A stretch of DNA of 64,000 bases from positions 147,404 through 211,403 of the forward strand of contig JH599974.1 in assembly GCA_000245075.1 (NCBI GenBank), written 5' to 3'. The first letter of the stretch is position 1. The number at the start of each line of letters is the position of its first letter. Shown piece after piece: positions 16,615 to 25,713 of this stretch. The translations under genes were made by a program, and so were the position numbers. The DNA is from Acetobacteraceae bacterium AT-5844 (lineage in GTDB: Bacteria; Pseudomonadota; Alphaproteobacteria; Acetobacterales; Acetobacteraceae). Under the pieces are notes generated by a model, which did no database searches, was not told where the DNA came from, and worked only from the letters and a program-made list of their open reading frames with translations.

Positions 16615-19437
16615 TCACCTGAAGCCGGTGACAGGCAGGGGGACGATCAATTCCACCACGGTGCCCGCCTGCTCGTGGTTCCGGATAGAGAGAGAACCAT
16701 TCAACTGCCGGATGCGCTCCGACATTCCGAAGATGCCCACGCCAAACTCGGTAACCGAACGCCTGGCGCCCGGCCGCATATCGAGGCTCTTTTGGATACC
16801 CATTCCATTATCTCTTATCAGGAGCTTCAACGTGCAATTATCTGCCGGTTGCTCACACGGCAGCGACAAGGAAATCCAAACATCGTCACATGAGGCATGG
16901 CGGATCGCATTGGACAAGGCCTCCTGCACGACGCGGAAGAGGGCAAACTCCACGTCCTTGGGTAGCCGTTTCTCCTGAAGCGCGGCAGGAAAATTCAGAT
17001 GAATTCCTATGCGTGTTTGCCTCGAAAGCCCCCCGACATACCATTCAAGCGCTGCCTTGAGTCCGACTTCATCGAGAAGAGGAGGATGCAGAAGGTAGGA
17101 TATCGTGCGAATTTCACGATGGCTCTGCTGGATGAGGTCGTTGACCCGACAAAGATCTTCGTCTGCCCCGCTATTGGATGCCGTGACGTGAGAACGGATC
17201 TTCGCCATGATCATGGTGGCGCCAGCCAGGAGCTGGGAGGTACTATCGTGAAGGTCACGCGCGATGCGGCGCCGTTCCCGGTCCTGCATCATCAACATCT
17301 GGCCGCTGACCTCGATCAGCCGTTGCTTGGAACGATGAGATTCGGTGACGTCCTGCACGCTGCCCAGGATTTGAAGGGGCCTACCAGAGGAATCACGGGA
17401 AAACACGGTCTCGGTTGCCTGCAGCCAGCGCCAATCGCCATCTCGGTGGAGGGTCCTGAAGACTATCGACAACGACTTTCCGTCCGATAGCTCTGCCGAG
17501 CTGGCCAGCTTCTCCTCAAAACGCACCACGTCATCCGGATGTACAAAAGTGCGGAGCCCAGAACAGCCGAGGCTTGTTAGCGTCCCAACATCGTAACCGG
17601 TGATGGCATCCGTTTGGCCGTTGAGATAGACCATGCCTCCGTCATGTGGGTCCCGAATGTATAGAATACTGAAGCTGGTTTCGACGATGCGTTGAAGCAG
17701 GGACAGCGCCCGGTCCCGGGCCGCCTCGGCATTCCGCTGCTCCGTCACATCAAGCAGGATTCCGGCCATGCCCCCGGCACCGTCTTGTATGTATGGACCG
17801 CCGCGGCCGATGAAGTGCCTGTCAGGATGTCCAGGCTCAGTGGCCCGAAACTCCAGATGGACAGGCGCCATCCCATCAAGCGCCGCATGAAGCCGTGCTT
17901 GAATCTCGGAGAGATCAGCAGGATGAATTGCCCAGCCCGGCTGCTTAGGACGCGGTGACGAATGCTCATCACCATCGTCCTGCCCGATCCATTTGAGTGT
18001 CTCTTCTCCAAAACTCCACTTCCATGGCGTGATCCCTGCGATGTCGCGGGCCTCACGAAAGCGGGCCAAGCTTTCCTTCAGGGCGTTGTACTGCCTTTGA
18101 GCCTGGGTGACATCGCGGACGGTTCCAAAGACCCTCCAGAAGGTCCCTTGAGGTGACAGGGATACACCAAGGCGAATCTCGCATTCCCGAGCTTCTGCGC
18201 CGCACCCTATTGTTCGTTGAAAGGGCGCCGTGTCTCCGGACTTGATGACACGAATAATTTCCGAGCGCAGCATGGCGGCGGCAGATGGAGCCAAGTCCGA
18301 CCATGCGCTTTGCCCCGCTTTGGCGCATGGCCCAAATATACGCCAGAAGGCCGGGTTCGTGTCGTGAAGCGTCAGATTTCCAGCGCTGACGTAGTCGACA
18401 ATGAAGACCCCGTCCGCGAGCTGTTCCCTGAACATCGCGAGCCGGTTCTCTGAGTCATCGCGCCTGAAGACAGCATATTGCAGGGCCTGCTCTAAGGCCC
18501 TGACCGGCTTGATGTCGCCTGTGACCAACCTCTTAAGCGCCCAATTAGCCAAGAGGCCAAAGAGCGTAGCGCCTACCAGAATGAAAAAAGCAAAGCACGC
18601 TGCCGTTATGAACGGGCTTCTCTCGCTATAGTGCACATAGAAGACCCAGTTGGTCATATCGGAGCGATGGAAAGCGAGAACGCTGCGTCTGCCCAAACTG
18701 GCCTGCGTAACATTCACCCCGGAATGGCCAAGGGGCGCGGCTATGTAGGCCTCAGACGAAGGGGGGAGCGAAAAGAGAATCCGTCCTCCGGCGGCGGCGA
18801 ATCCAACCGTTCCATCAGCGGGTACCTCGGAAACAGAGAGCATCCCCCGAAGGCTCGGTCCCGATATGGCTTCCACCAATCCATAACGCCGGCCGGAGGA
18901 TGTCACTGCGCTAACGTGGACCGCAGCGGCGTCGAGCCTACCCGAACCTGTGGCCCTGGGGCTCTCCACGCGTCTCGCAGGCGCCTCACGGAGAAAAGCC
19001 TGCATAATGTCCTGGGGCTCAAGATAGGCCCCACCGTTATCAGCGGATCCAACTTCCGATGGTCGGGGCGTTTCGAGGAGAACTTTGCCCTCCTCGTCGT
19101 AGACGAGGAACCAGCGTCCTTCCGGCTGAAAAGTCGCGAGAAGCTGGTCCCTGAACAGCGGCATGTTCTCTGCCTGCAGGGCAGGAGAGGCAGCCAGAGT
19201 CGAGAGCCTGGCCTCGGCTGCCGCGACGTCGCGGTCTATCCTGACGCTCAAGGCATGGGCGACAGCGCGCGCTTCGTTTTGCCTGTCACTGCTCTGGCGA
19301 AAGGCCTTATTCGCCGCATCGGCGGCAACAAGCCCGCCGGCGAGCATAACGGCGGACACTATGCAGAGACGGAGGCGTGACGCCGAAACGACGCCCATGC
19401 TCCCGCGAAAGATCGGGAATGGCCTGGCGACCGCCAT
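16615..19437 (-). CDS. multi-PAS sensor histidine kinase, NarL/LuxR-pairing type
   Basis: A 940-residue membrane sensor. A first transmembrane helix lies near residues 21-40, an extracytoplasmic sensor region of about 235 residues follows, and a second helix is near 275-297 (FITAACFAFFILVGATLFGL). The cytoplasmic part holds three PAS-like units (roughly 335-450, 460-570, 580-700), each ending with the V-T-(Q/E) linker. The kinase core is the HisKA_3 type: RRRIARDLHDST with the phosphoacceptor His730, then an ATPase domain with ALSNAIRHA, DNGMGI and GVGIFGMSERI. Such kinases phosphorylate response regulators with a LuxR DNA-binding domain, and exactly that protein is encoded divergently at 19754. 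The signal is unknown. Confidence 0.93.
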   Translation of the reverse strand: MAVARPFPIFRGSMGVVSASRLRLCIVSAVMLAGGLVAADAANKAFRQSSDRQNEARAVAHALSVRIDRDVAAAEARLSTLAASPALQAENMPLFRDQLLATFQPEGRWFLVYDEEGKVLLETPRPSEVGSADNGGAYLEPQDIMQAFLREAPARRVESPRATGSGRLDAAAVHVSAVTSSGRRYGLVEAISGPSLRGMLSVSEVPADGTVGFAAAGGRILFSLPPSSEAYIAAPLGHSGVNVTQASLGRRSVLAFHRSDMTNWVFYVHYSERSPFITAACFAFFILVGATLFGLLANWALKRLVTGDIKPVRALEQALQYAVFRRDDSENRLAMFREQLADGVFIVDYVSAGNLTLHDTNPAFWRIFGPCAKAGQSAWSDLAPSAAAMLRSEIIRVIKSGDTAPFQRTIGCGAEARECEIRLGVSLSPQGTFWRVFGTVRDVTQAQRQYNALKESLARFREARDIAGITPWKWSFGEETLKWIGQDDGDEHSSPRPKQPGWAIHPADLSEIQARLHAALDGMAPVHLEFRATEPGHPDRHFIGRGGPYIQDGAGGMAGILLDVTEQRNAEAARDRALSLLQRIVETSFSILYIRDPHDGGMVYLNGQTDAITGYDVGTLTSLGCSGLRTFVHPDDVVRFEEKLASSAELSDGKSLSIVFRTLHRDGDWRWLQATETVFSRDSSGRPLQILGSVQDVTESHRSKQRLIEVSGQMLMMQDRERRRIARDLHDSTSQLLAGATMIMAKIRSHVTASNSGADEDLCRVNDLIQQSHREIRTISYLLHPPLLDEVGLKAALEWYVGGLSRQTRIGIHLNFPAALQEKRLPKDVEFALFRVVQEALSNAIRHASCDDVWISLSLPCEQPADNCTLKLLIRDNGMGIQKSLDMRPGARRSVTEFGVGIFGMSERIRQLNGSLSIRNHEQAGTVVELIVPLPVTGFR

Positions 19438-19753
19438 TGGTTCCCCCTCATGTGTCTAGGGAGTGTACGGTACCGCCACTCCACTATTGTACTGTATTGC
19501 ACCTCTTATTTTGTTACGATCTGGATCTTACGTGCGCCGCAGAAATTGATCCTGGAAAGGTGAGACCAGCCGCTGTGGTTCTTCCTGAAAGACGCCGACC
19601 GCAATGTGCGCAAGGCCACGCATATCCTGGAGCCCTGGTACAGTGCTTCTTTATCTCTGTCCGGGGTTTCCCCCGATCACGGCGAGGGCGCCAGCCCATT
19701 AGTTTCGTCGGGGGCAACCGGGTTCAACCGATCAGAGCAGAGCGAGGCATGTA
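19438..19753. other. divergent promoter region between kinase and response regulator
   Basis: No credible coding sequence. The region lies between the starts of two divergent genes and must carry both promoters. A small dyad, GGAGTG and CACTCC flanking CGGTACCG, is visible around 19460-19485, and a GAGG stretch precedes the ATG at 19754. I cannot place promoter boxes with confidence. Confidence 0.45.
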
Positions 19754-20422
19754 ATGCCCAAGGAACCGGGCCCGCTTCGAATACTGATCGCGGACGACCA
19801 CGATGTCGTCAGGCATGGCCTTCGCTCCCTGCTGGAGACCCGGGAAGGGTGGCAAGTCTGCGCAGAAGCCGTCAACGGCCGCGATGCCGTAGACCTCGCC
19901 ATACAGCTCATGCCCGACGTTGCGATTCTAGACGTTTCCATGCCCAGCCTGAACGGCCTGGATGCCACGAAGCTGATCAGGAAAGCGTCACCCAGAACCG
20001 AGATCCTGATCTTCACCATGCATGAGAGCGAGCAACTCATCCGTGAAGTGCTCGCGGCGGGCGCCAAGGGTTATCTTCTGAAATCTGACGCGGCCCGGTC
20101 AGTCATTGCCGCGGTGGAGGCGCTGGCGGCGCACAGGCCCTATTTCAACCGGAAAGTCAGCGAGACGATTCTGGATGGCTTTCTGCGTGCCGCCACGGTT
20201 CCCACGGCAGAAGGGTCTTCTGGCGAGCCGCTGACGCCGCGAGAGCGGGAGATCGTGCAGCTTCTTGCCGAAGGCCTCAGTAACAAGGAAGTAGCTACGC
20301 GCCTGGACATCAGCATAAAGACCGTGGAAACCCACAGGGCAACGGTGATGCGAAAGCTGGACGCGCATTCGGTTGTGGATCTGGTCCGTTACGCTCTACG
20401 CAATAAGCTGACTTCGATTTAG
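19754..20422 (+). CDS. LuxR/NarL family response regulator
   Basis: A 222-residue two-domain response regulator. The receiver domain has the acidic pair in ILIADDHDVVRHGL, the phosphoacceptor Asp60 in VAILDVSMPSLNG, a Thr in ILIFTMHESE and the conserved Lys in GYLLKSD. The C-terminal LuxR helix-turn-helix starts at LTPREREIVQLLAEGLSNKE and includes ISIKTVETHRATVMRKL. It is transcribed away from the PAS histidine kinase of matching class, so the two are very likely a cognate pair. The OmpA-type outer-membrane gene downstream is a candidate target. Confidence 0.94.
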   Translation: MPKEPGPLRILIADDHDVVRHGLRSLLETREGWQVCAEAVNGRDAVDLAIQLMPDVAILDVSMPSLNGLDATKLIRKASPRTEILIFTMHESEQLIREVLAAGAKGYLLKSDAARSVIAAVEALAAHRPYFNRKVSETILDGFLRAATVPTAEGSSGEPLTPREREIVQLLAEGLSNKEVATRLDISIKTVETHRATVMRKLDAHSVVDLVRYALRNKLTSI

Positions 20423-20571
20423 GATTACGCTTGTTATCAGGGCATATCTCAGTCTTCCTCAGGTGATTACTGGATCGCCCTGGGCTTTGCAGTCGTCTAT
20501 CCATATCCTGGCGCGCGAGGGGGGGAGTCGCCGCTTCGAGCGCTTCCAGGATCAATGCCCAGGAGGCAGAT

Positions 20572-21723
20572 ATGCCCTACAAGATGACAGGCGTAGCCGC
20601 TGGTGTCCTGCTGGCCAGCTCTTTTCTGCTCCCTGCGAGCCAAGCAGCCGCCCAGCCCGTTTCGGGCATCTATATCGGCGGCGGAGCGGGTTGGAACTGG
20701 TTGCAGGATACGGACATCAACGTGCGCGGGACGTCCGGCGAAGTTCTGCGCAGTGCGTTGCCGGGCGCCGATTCGAACGGCAAGCTTGAGAATGAGGACG
20801 GCTGGGTTGGTGTTCTCAGCGTCGGCTGGGGCTTTGGCAACGGCCTCCGGGCCGAGGTCGAGGGTAACTTCCGGGAGAACTCCAGCGACTCCCTGTCGGG
20901 CTTTGGCAGCCAGGGCTTCCAGAATATCGGAGGGAAGACACGCAGCTGGGGCGCGATGGTCAACGCCTTCTATGACTTCGACCTCTACACCCTGTTTGGT
21001 GGCCCCCGCTGGATCCAGCCATATCTGGGTGCCGGCATCGGCTGGGCACGCACGCAGCTTGATGGGGTGGATGGCACGACCGCAAATGGGACACGTCTGC
21101 TGATCGATGGCGAGGAAGATGTCTTCGCCTACCAGGGTATCGTGGGGGCCGGCTTCCCCATCTCGGCGGTCCCGGGCCTGGCCATCACGACGGAATATCG
21201 CTTCTTCGGTACAACGAAACCGGAAATCGGGAGCCGTGTCACCACGGCGAGCGGTGGCTTCGGGCGCGGCAATGTCGAAATCAGCAATGACAACCACTCG
21301 GTTATGCTAGGCGTTCGCTATGCCTTCAACGCGGTGCCGCCGGCTCCGCCTCCTGCGCCCGTAGCGCCGGCTCCCGCTGCGGCGCCCGCTCCGGCAAGAA
21401 CCTATCTCGTATTCTTTGATTGGGATCGTTCCGACCTGACAAATCGGGCCCGCCAGATTATCGCGGAGGCCGCGCAGAATTCCACACGGGTACAGGTGAC
21501 GCGAATCGAAGTGGCGGGGCATGCCGATCGCTCTGGTTCGGCGCAGTATAACCAGCGCCTCTCGCAACGCCGCGCGGACACCGTGGCAAACGAGTTGGTC
21601 CGTCTGGGCGTAGACCGCTCCATCATTGTGGTGCAGGCCTTCGGCGAAAGCCGCCCGCTGGTTCCCACCGCGGATGGCGTCCGGGAGCCGCAGAACCGGC
21701 GCGTCGAGATCATTCTCCGATAG
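20572..21723 (+). CDS. OmpA family outer-membrane protein
   Basis: A 383-residue envelope protein. A signal peptide (ending ASQAAA near residue 26) precedes an eight-stranded barrel-like domain, with GIYIGGGAGWNW as its first strand and GVRYAFNAV as its last near residue 255. A proline/alanine-rich linker follows (PPAPPPAPVAPAPAAAP), then a C-terminal OmpA peptidoglycan-binding domain with YLVFFDWDRSDLT, VAGHADRSGSAQYNQRLSQR and NRRVEIIL. It anchors the outer membrane to the cell wall. AGGAGG lies just before the ATG. A strong hairpin terminator follows the stop. Confidence 0.93.
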   Translation: MPYKMTGVAAGVLLASSFLLPASQAAAQPVSGIYIGGGAGWNWLQDTDINVRGTSGEVLRSALPGADSNGKLENEDGWVGVLSVGWGFGNGLRAEVEGNFRENSSDSLSGFGSQGFQNIGGKTRSWGAMVNAFYDFDLYTLFGGPRWIQPYLGAGIGWARTQLDGVDGTTANGTRLLIDGEEDVFAYQGIVGAGFPISAVPGLAITTEYRFFGTTKPEIGSRVTTASGGFGRGNVEISNDNHSVMLGVRYAFNAVPPAPPPAPVAPAPAAAPAPARTYLVFFDWDRSDLTNRARQIIAEAAQNSTRVQVTRIEVAGHADRSGSAQYNQRLSQRRADTVANELVRLGVDRSIIVVQAFGESRPLVPTADGVREPQNRRVEIILR

Positions 21724-21745
21724 GAGACACTCTGCCGTGTAAACG

Positions 21746-21774
21746 AAGCCGCGCTGGTTTTTCCAGCGCGGCTT
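21746..21774. terminator. strong bidirectional rho-independent terminator
   Basis: A perfect 12-base stem (AAGCCGCGCTGG at 21746-21757 with CCAGCGCGGCTT at 21763-21774) around a five-T loop, ending in TTTCC. It sits between the convergent OmpA gene and the gene at 21791. Confidence 0.88.
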
Positions 21775-21790
21775 TCCTGTCCAGATGCGG

Positions 21791-22369
21791 TCAGGTACCG
21801 CCTGGCGGCACGACGCGAAGAGAGACAGCGTCCGTGAAAGTCACATCCACCTCGTCGCCCACCCGCAAGGCAGGCAACAGCGCCTGCATCGCCGGCTGGC
21901 GCAGTACGAAGGTGCGGGGCACCCGGTCGGGCCCGATCACCGCCACGCTGTGATTTCCCGTGTTGATCCCTTCGATCTTCACTCGTACCCGCCGGTGCTC
22001 GACGAGCAACCCGCCAGGCCTCTCGCCTGGTTCTGCGCGTGCCATGGAAGCAGTGGATTCGGGTAGCGGGTCGCCAGGCCGCGCGATGTGCGCATCGACG
22101 GTGCTGAGAACGTCGATGACGACCTTATCGCCAGGCTGTACCTGCGGCAGATTTTGCGCTTCCTGCGGAACTCGCACCGTGACCAGATTGCCGGTCTCGC
22201 CGCGCAGGAGAATGCTGCGCTCCGCCAAGTTCACCGTTTCAACGGTAGCTGTCGCGCGAGCCGCTTCAAGGATCGCCGCCGGTTGCGCAAGCGCCGCTGT
22301 ATTGAGCGTTGGCGTTGCCAGGAGGCAGGCAACTATTGCTGTGGCTGGAATGCATCCGCGCAGTGACAT
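21791..22369 (-). CDS. exported protein with two tandem beta-rich repeats (DUF5666-like)
   Basis: A 192-residue protein with a signal peptide (MSLRGCIPATAIVACLLATP... ending AALAQP). The mature part looks like two related units: VETVNLAERSILLRGETGN...VQPGDKVVIDV and VKIEGINTGNHSVAVIGPD...LRVGDEVDVTF. Each has a short strand, a G-N or G-P turn, then a VGD/PGD turn, as in small OB-like or DUF5666-like domains. The ATG at 22369 follows GGAG with good spacing; the frame stays open upstream but no better start is seen. Function unknown; likely periplasmic. Last gene of a set of four small exported proteins on this strand. Confidence 0.75.
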   Translation of the reverse strand: MSLRGCIPATAIVACLLATPTLNTAALAQPAAILEAARATATVETVNLAERSILLRGETGNLVTVRVPQEAQNLPQVQPGDKVVIDVLSTVDAHIARPGDPLPESTASMARAEPGERPGGLLVEHRRVRVKIEGINTGNHSVAVIGPDRVPRTFVLRQPAMQALLPALRVGDEVDVTFTDAVSLRVVPPGGT

Positions 22370-22482
22370 GGAGAAACTCCTTAACGAGTGGATGAGTGCT
22401 GCATCTCGCAGTGTGCCGTGCCGGAAAGCCGTGCAGTTCTCGCAGCCTGGAGCCAGGAATACTGGAGTGCCGTGATGGCGCA

Positions 22483-22734
22483 TCAGCCCTGCGGCGGAGG
22501 TGCGATGATCCGTGTCACGACACCGCCTGCCATAACTGGCTGAAGCCGGCCATCGCAGCGATGGCCGAAGCCGGCGGGACCAACCGTTTCCTGCACACGC
22601 CCCTCCGGCGCCCGGGCTCGATACAGCAGAGGAGGTGGCTGCTGCAGGCCGGCAGGCGAGGGCGCTTCACCTGCCGGCCGCGCGATGGCGAGCTGGGCGG
22701 CCACCGCCAACGTCATGATGGCGGAGCCCAGCAT
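22483..22734 (-). CDS. small hypothetical exported protein
   Basis: An 83-residue frame starting with a short hydrophobic segment (MLGSAIMTLAVAAQLAIARPAG) that could be a signal peptide, then a proline-rich region and a C-terminal VMAGGVVTRIIAPPPQG. It starts 19 bases after the stop of the upstream lipoprotein gene, in the same direction, and codon use is similar to its neighbours. No family is recognised. The ribosome site is weak, so it may not be expressed. Confidence 0.45.
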   Translation of the reverse strand: MLGSAIMTLAVAAQLAIARPAGEAPSPAGLQQPPPLLYRARAPEGRVQETVGPAGFGHRCDGRLQPVMAGGVVTRIIAPPPQG

Positions 22735-22752
22735 GCCTGGCTTCCGGACGGC

Positions 22753-23052
22753 TCACTGCCTTGACCGGGAGCCCTGCTCATAGCCACGCGTGTAAGCGCG
22801 CTGCTCGGCCTGACGGCTTTGGTCATAGAGATAGCCACCGGCCGCACCCACGCCGGCGCCGATCAGCGCCCCCCAGCCGAAGTCACCCGTGAAGGAACCG
22901 ATCGCGCCGCCGGCCAATGCGCCGGCACCAGCGCCGGTCAGGGTACGCCGGCTGGTGTCGCCCATATCGGCGCAACCCGCGATGCCGAGGGCCGCGCTCA
23001 GCAGGATGACCGAAGCATGCAGGCTACGGCGCATCGTCATGGTCCTTTGCAT
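22753..23052 (-). CDS. glycine-zipper lipoprotein
   Basis: A 99-residue lipoprotein with lipobox LGIAGC (Cys27), followed by a glycine-zipper segment (GAGAGALAGGAIGSFTG and GALIGAGVGAAGG) that can pack as membrane-associated helices, and a polar tail YDQSRQAEQRAYTRGYEQG. This is the common 17 kDa surface-antigen/YMGG-like small lipoprotein type. I start at the ATG preceded by GAGGAG at 23052; the frame is open further upstream. Position between two other small exported proteins suggests one transcript. Confidence 0.82.
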   Translation of the reverse strand: MQRTMTMRRSLHASVILLSAALGIAGCADMGDTSRRTLTGAGAGALAGGAIGSFTGDFGWGALIGAGVGAAGGYLYDQSRQAEQRAYTRGYEQGSRSRQ

Positions 23053-23062
23053 GGTCGTCTCC

Positions 23063-23494
23063 TCAGCGGGCCGGCCGCGTGCCGCGGGCAGTCGAGGGTT
23101 GCGTGGGGCAGGGATAGGTGGCCTGGGCCCAGCGGGTGACGCCATCAATGGCGCGCTCTCCGGCATATTGCGGATGCGCTTCCACCCACGCGACCAGCGA
23201 TCCCGTGACCTGCGTCAGCGTTGGCTGCGGCGAAGGGGGGCAGAACAGGGGGCCGGGCCGGGAGGAAGCCGGAAATGCCGCCGCGTGGAAATCACCAATG
23301 CCCAGCAGGTAGCCATGACAGAAGGCCATGGCCTCGGCGGCGCGATCCTGGCTCGCGGGAACCGAGCACAGCCTCGCCAGGTCACCCAGCGTACGTTGCC
23401 GTGGCCCCTCGGCCGTCTGCGCCCAGGCCGCTGCCGGGAGTAGAACAGCCACTGCTGCTGGTAGAAGCAGCTGTTTCAGGTCGGCTATCCGCAC
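23063..23494 (-). CDS. Rap1a/Tai immunity-protein family, secreted
   Basis: A 143-residue protein with a signal peptide ending AAAWAQ (near residue 26). The mature part has the Rap1a/Tai pattern: LARLCSV, AMAFCHGYLLGIGDFH, a CPPSPQPTLTQVTGSLVAWV segment with Cys then a Thr-x-x-Gln turn, an HPQYAGERAIDGV stretch and the terminal YPCP. Four conserved cysteines suggest two disulfides in the periplasm. In Serratia, Rap1a proteins protect against type VI amidase effectors; many homologues in alphaproteobacteria have no linked effector, and none is seen here. The lipoprotein gene starts 10 bases downstream. Confidence 0.75.
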   Translation of the reverse strand: MRIADLKQLLLPAAVAVLLPAAAWAQTAEGPRQRTLGDLARLCSVPASQDRAAEAMAFCHGYLLGIGDFHAAAFPASSRPGPLFCPPSPQPTLTQVTGSLVAWVEAHPQYAGERAIDGVTRWAQATYPCPTQPSTARGTRPAR

Positions 23495-23790
23495 GGCGCT
23501 CTCCTTTCGTTGGGTCGTTGCGCTCCGGCCTGGACGGGCCTTGCCCGCTTTCGGCCGGCGCCGCCGGAGGAGCTTAGATCGTCATGGCCCCAGCTTGTGA
23601 TCGGGTGAAATACCGAAAGGGGAGGGATAAAAGACCCGAAGCCGGCGATGCCATCTTCGCGACGGGGGCGGCGGAAGTCTCCAGCTTCCGCGGAGCACGT
23701 TTCCACAGTCGCCCTGATAGCCTAACGTGGCTTCGCTCAGGATAGTGCCCAGCCTCGCGTGCCAAACCGAGGGTCAAACCGGAGATCCAC

Positions 23791-25713
23791 ATGCTCCCAG
23801 CCGCTCGTCATTCTACACGCCTGATGGCACTGGTTCTGGCTCTGCTGATGACTGCGTGCGTGGCACCCGTGAGGGTCGAGCGGACTGACGAGCGCGTCTC
23901 CTACCGCCGCCTTACCCGAAATGCGCTGTCAAGCGGAGCGCCCAGCGAGGCGACGCTCATCGCTTTGCGGCAGCGTGCGTTGCTGGAGACCTATGAGCAG
24001 TTCCCAACCGAGACAATCCGGGCCCTTCACGGCTGGATGATGCTTGCCACAAATCCTGCCGACGATCTGTTCGCCTTGGCCGAGCTCAGCTATCTGCAAG
24101 CCCGGCACCTGCAACAGTGGGAGCAGGACGCCAGGCCCGACTATCTCGCTGCGGCAATCTACGCTTATGCCTATCTCTTCCCAACCGAACCGCAGCAGCG
24201 GCCGGATCCTTATGATCCCCGCTTCCGCTGGGCCACCGACCTCTACAATCTGGCACTGACCGCCGCGCTCTCGAACGAGACGGGAAACGCGGCGGCGTTG
24301 ATGTCCGGCCGGCAGGCACTGCCGTTTGGTAGCATCGATATCACGCCTGATCCCGCGGCTCTTCACCTGGAGGAAGGGCAGGTCCTTTCCCTCGTTCCTA
24401 CCATCAATCTGAGAGTCAGCGGCTTCAGGAATGTTTACCGCAGCGCCGGCCTCGGCGCGCCCATGGCCGCCAGCCCTCAGCGTCCGCCCCACGCGCCCAC
24501 GGGGCTTCAGGTCGCTCCACGGCTGCGAGTGCCGACCTCGGTGGTTCTCAACATCCCTGATGCGCGGCGCCAGCTCGCGACCTCAACGCTGCACGGGACA
24601 ATCGGCCTGCATTCGATCTTCGAGCAGTCCAACATCCTGGTTGCGGGCCAGCGCGTACCGCTGGAGTTCAATCAGACGGCGGCACGCGCCTTCAGCTTGG
24701 TGGAGACCGCGCCCTGGAGTGTCGAGCTACGGGGCTTTCTGTTCGGGGACCTGTTCAGCGGGCCGGACAACACACGGCTCGTCGCATTGGAACCGCACCG
24801 TCGCGGCCGGATACCCATCGTTCTGGTTCACGGCACCGTCTCCAGCCCGTTCCGTTGGGCGGACATGATCAACGACCTGAACGAGGATCCCCAGATCCGC
24901 GAGAATTTCGAGTTCTGGTCCTTCTCCTACGCGACCGGCAATCCCATCCCGTATTCGGCCCTGGCTTTGAGAGACGCCCTTCAAGCAGCGGTCAGGCAAC
25001 TTGGCGGGGTCAGCGCAGACCCGGCACTTGGGCAGATGGTGATCATCGGCCACAGCCAGGGGGGGCTGCTCACAAAGATGCTGGTCGTCGATACGGGGGA
25101 CACCCTCTGGTCCGCTCTCAGCAACCGGCCATTCGAGGAACTCAACCTGCGGCCGGATTCGAAGGAGCTGTTGCGTCGTGCACTGTTCCTGACACCGTTT
25201 CCCGGAGTGTCACGCGTGGTGTTCATCGCCACACCGCATCAGGGAAGCTACATCTCGGGATACAGAATGGCCCACTGGGCCGCCCGACTGGTGACACTGC
25301 CGGCTGCCGTCGTGGCTGCAGCCGGTGATCTCGCGAGCAACAATGCTTCTGCATTAAGCGTCAATCGCGGCAGTCTTTTGCGCATTGGCAGCGTCTATGC
25401 CATGACGCCTGGAAGCCCGTTCGTGGTGGCCATGTCTCATCAGCGCATTGCACCTTCTGTTCGCGCGCACTCCATTATTCCCACGCTGGAGACGTCCGGT
25501 CCATTGACGGGCCGCACCGACGGCGTTGTCCGCTATGACAGCGCGCATCTTCCCGACGCGCAGTCGGAATACGTCGTGGAGGGCTCGGGCCACTCCACCC
25601 AGGGCAACCCGCGCACGATCAATGAGGTCAGGCGAATTTTATTGGAGCATCTGGCAAGCCTTTGCCGTGTTGGGCCGCGCTGCGACACGCCGCAGGCGGT
25701 GACGGGTCGCTGA
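23791..25713 (+). CDS. lipoprotein alpha/beta hydrolase (lipase/esterase-like)
   Basis: A 640-residue lipoprotein with lipobox LMTAC (Cys23). Residues about 30-320 form an N-terminal region of unknown fold rich in helices (LLETYEQFPTETIRALHGWM). The hydrolase domain begins near residue 343 with IPIVLVHGTVSSPFRWADM and carries the nucleophile elbow IIGHSQGGLL (Ser422); Asp577 in GRTDGVVRYDS and His601 in EGSGHSTQGNP complete a plausible triad. The protein is about twice the usual size of a lipase. It is probably attached to the inner leaflet of the outer membrane or the periplasmic face of the inner membrane. Substrate unknown. It is divergent from the Rap1a-like gene. Confidence 0.83.
   Translation: MLPAARHSTRLMALVLALLMTACVAPVRVERTDERVSYRRLTRNALSSGAPSEATLIALRQRALLETYEQFPTETIRALHGWMMLATNPADDLFALAELSYLQARHLQQWEQDARPDYLAAAIYAYAYLFPTEPQQRPDPYDPRFRWATDLYNLALTAALSNETGNAAALMSGRQALPFGSIDITPDPAALHLEEGQVLSLVPTINLRVSGFRNVYRSAGLGAPMAASPQRPPHAPTGLQVAPRLRVPTSVVLNIPDARRQLATSTLHGTIGLHSIFEQSNILVAGQRVPLEFNQTAARAFSLVETAPWSVELRGFLFGDLFSGPDNTRLVALEPHRRGRIPIVLVHGTVSSPFRWADMINDLNEDPQIRENFEFWSFSYATGNPIPYSALALRDALQAAVRQLGGVSADPALGQMVIIGHSQGGLLTKMLVVDTGDTLWSALSNRPFEELNLRPDSKELLRRALFLTPFPGVSRVVFIATPHQGSYISGYRMAHWAARLVTLPAAVVAAAGDLASNNASALSVNRGSLLRIGSVYAMTPGSPFVVAMSHQRIAPSVRAHSIIPTLETSGPLTGRTDGVVRYDSAHLPDAQSEYVVEGSGHSTQGNPRTINEVRRILLEHLASLCRVGPRCDTPQAVTGR

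Noticed and set aside
23495..23790. Possible small gene between the Rap1a-like and hydrolase genes
   Set aside because: Short frames present lack ribosome sites and resemble shadow frames; the gap fits a divergent promoter region.
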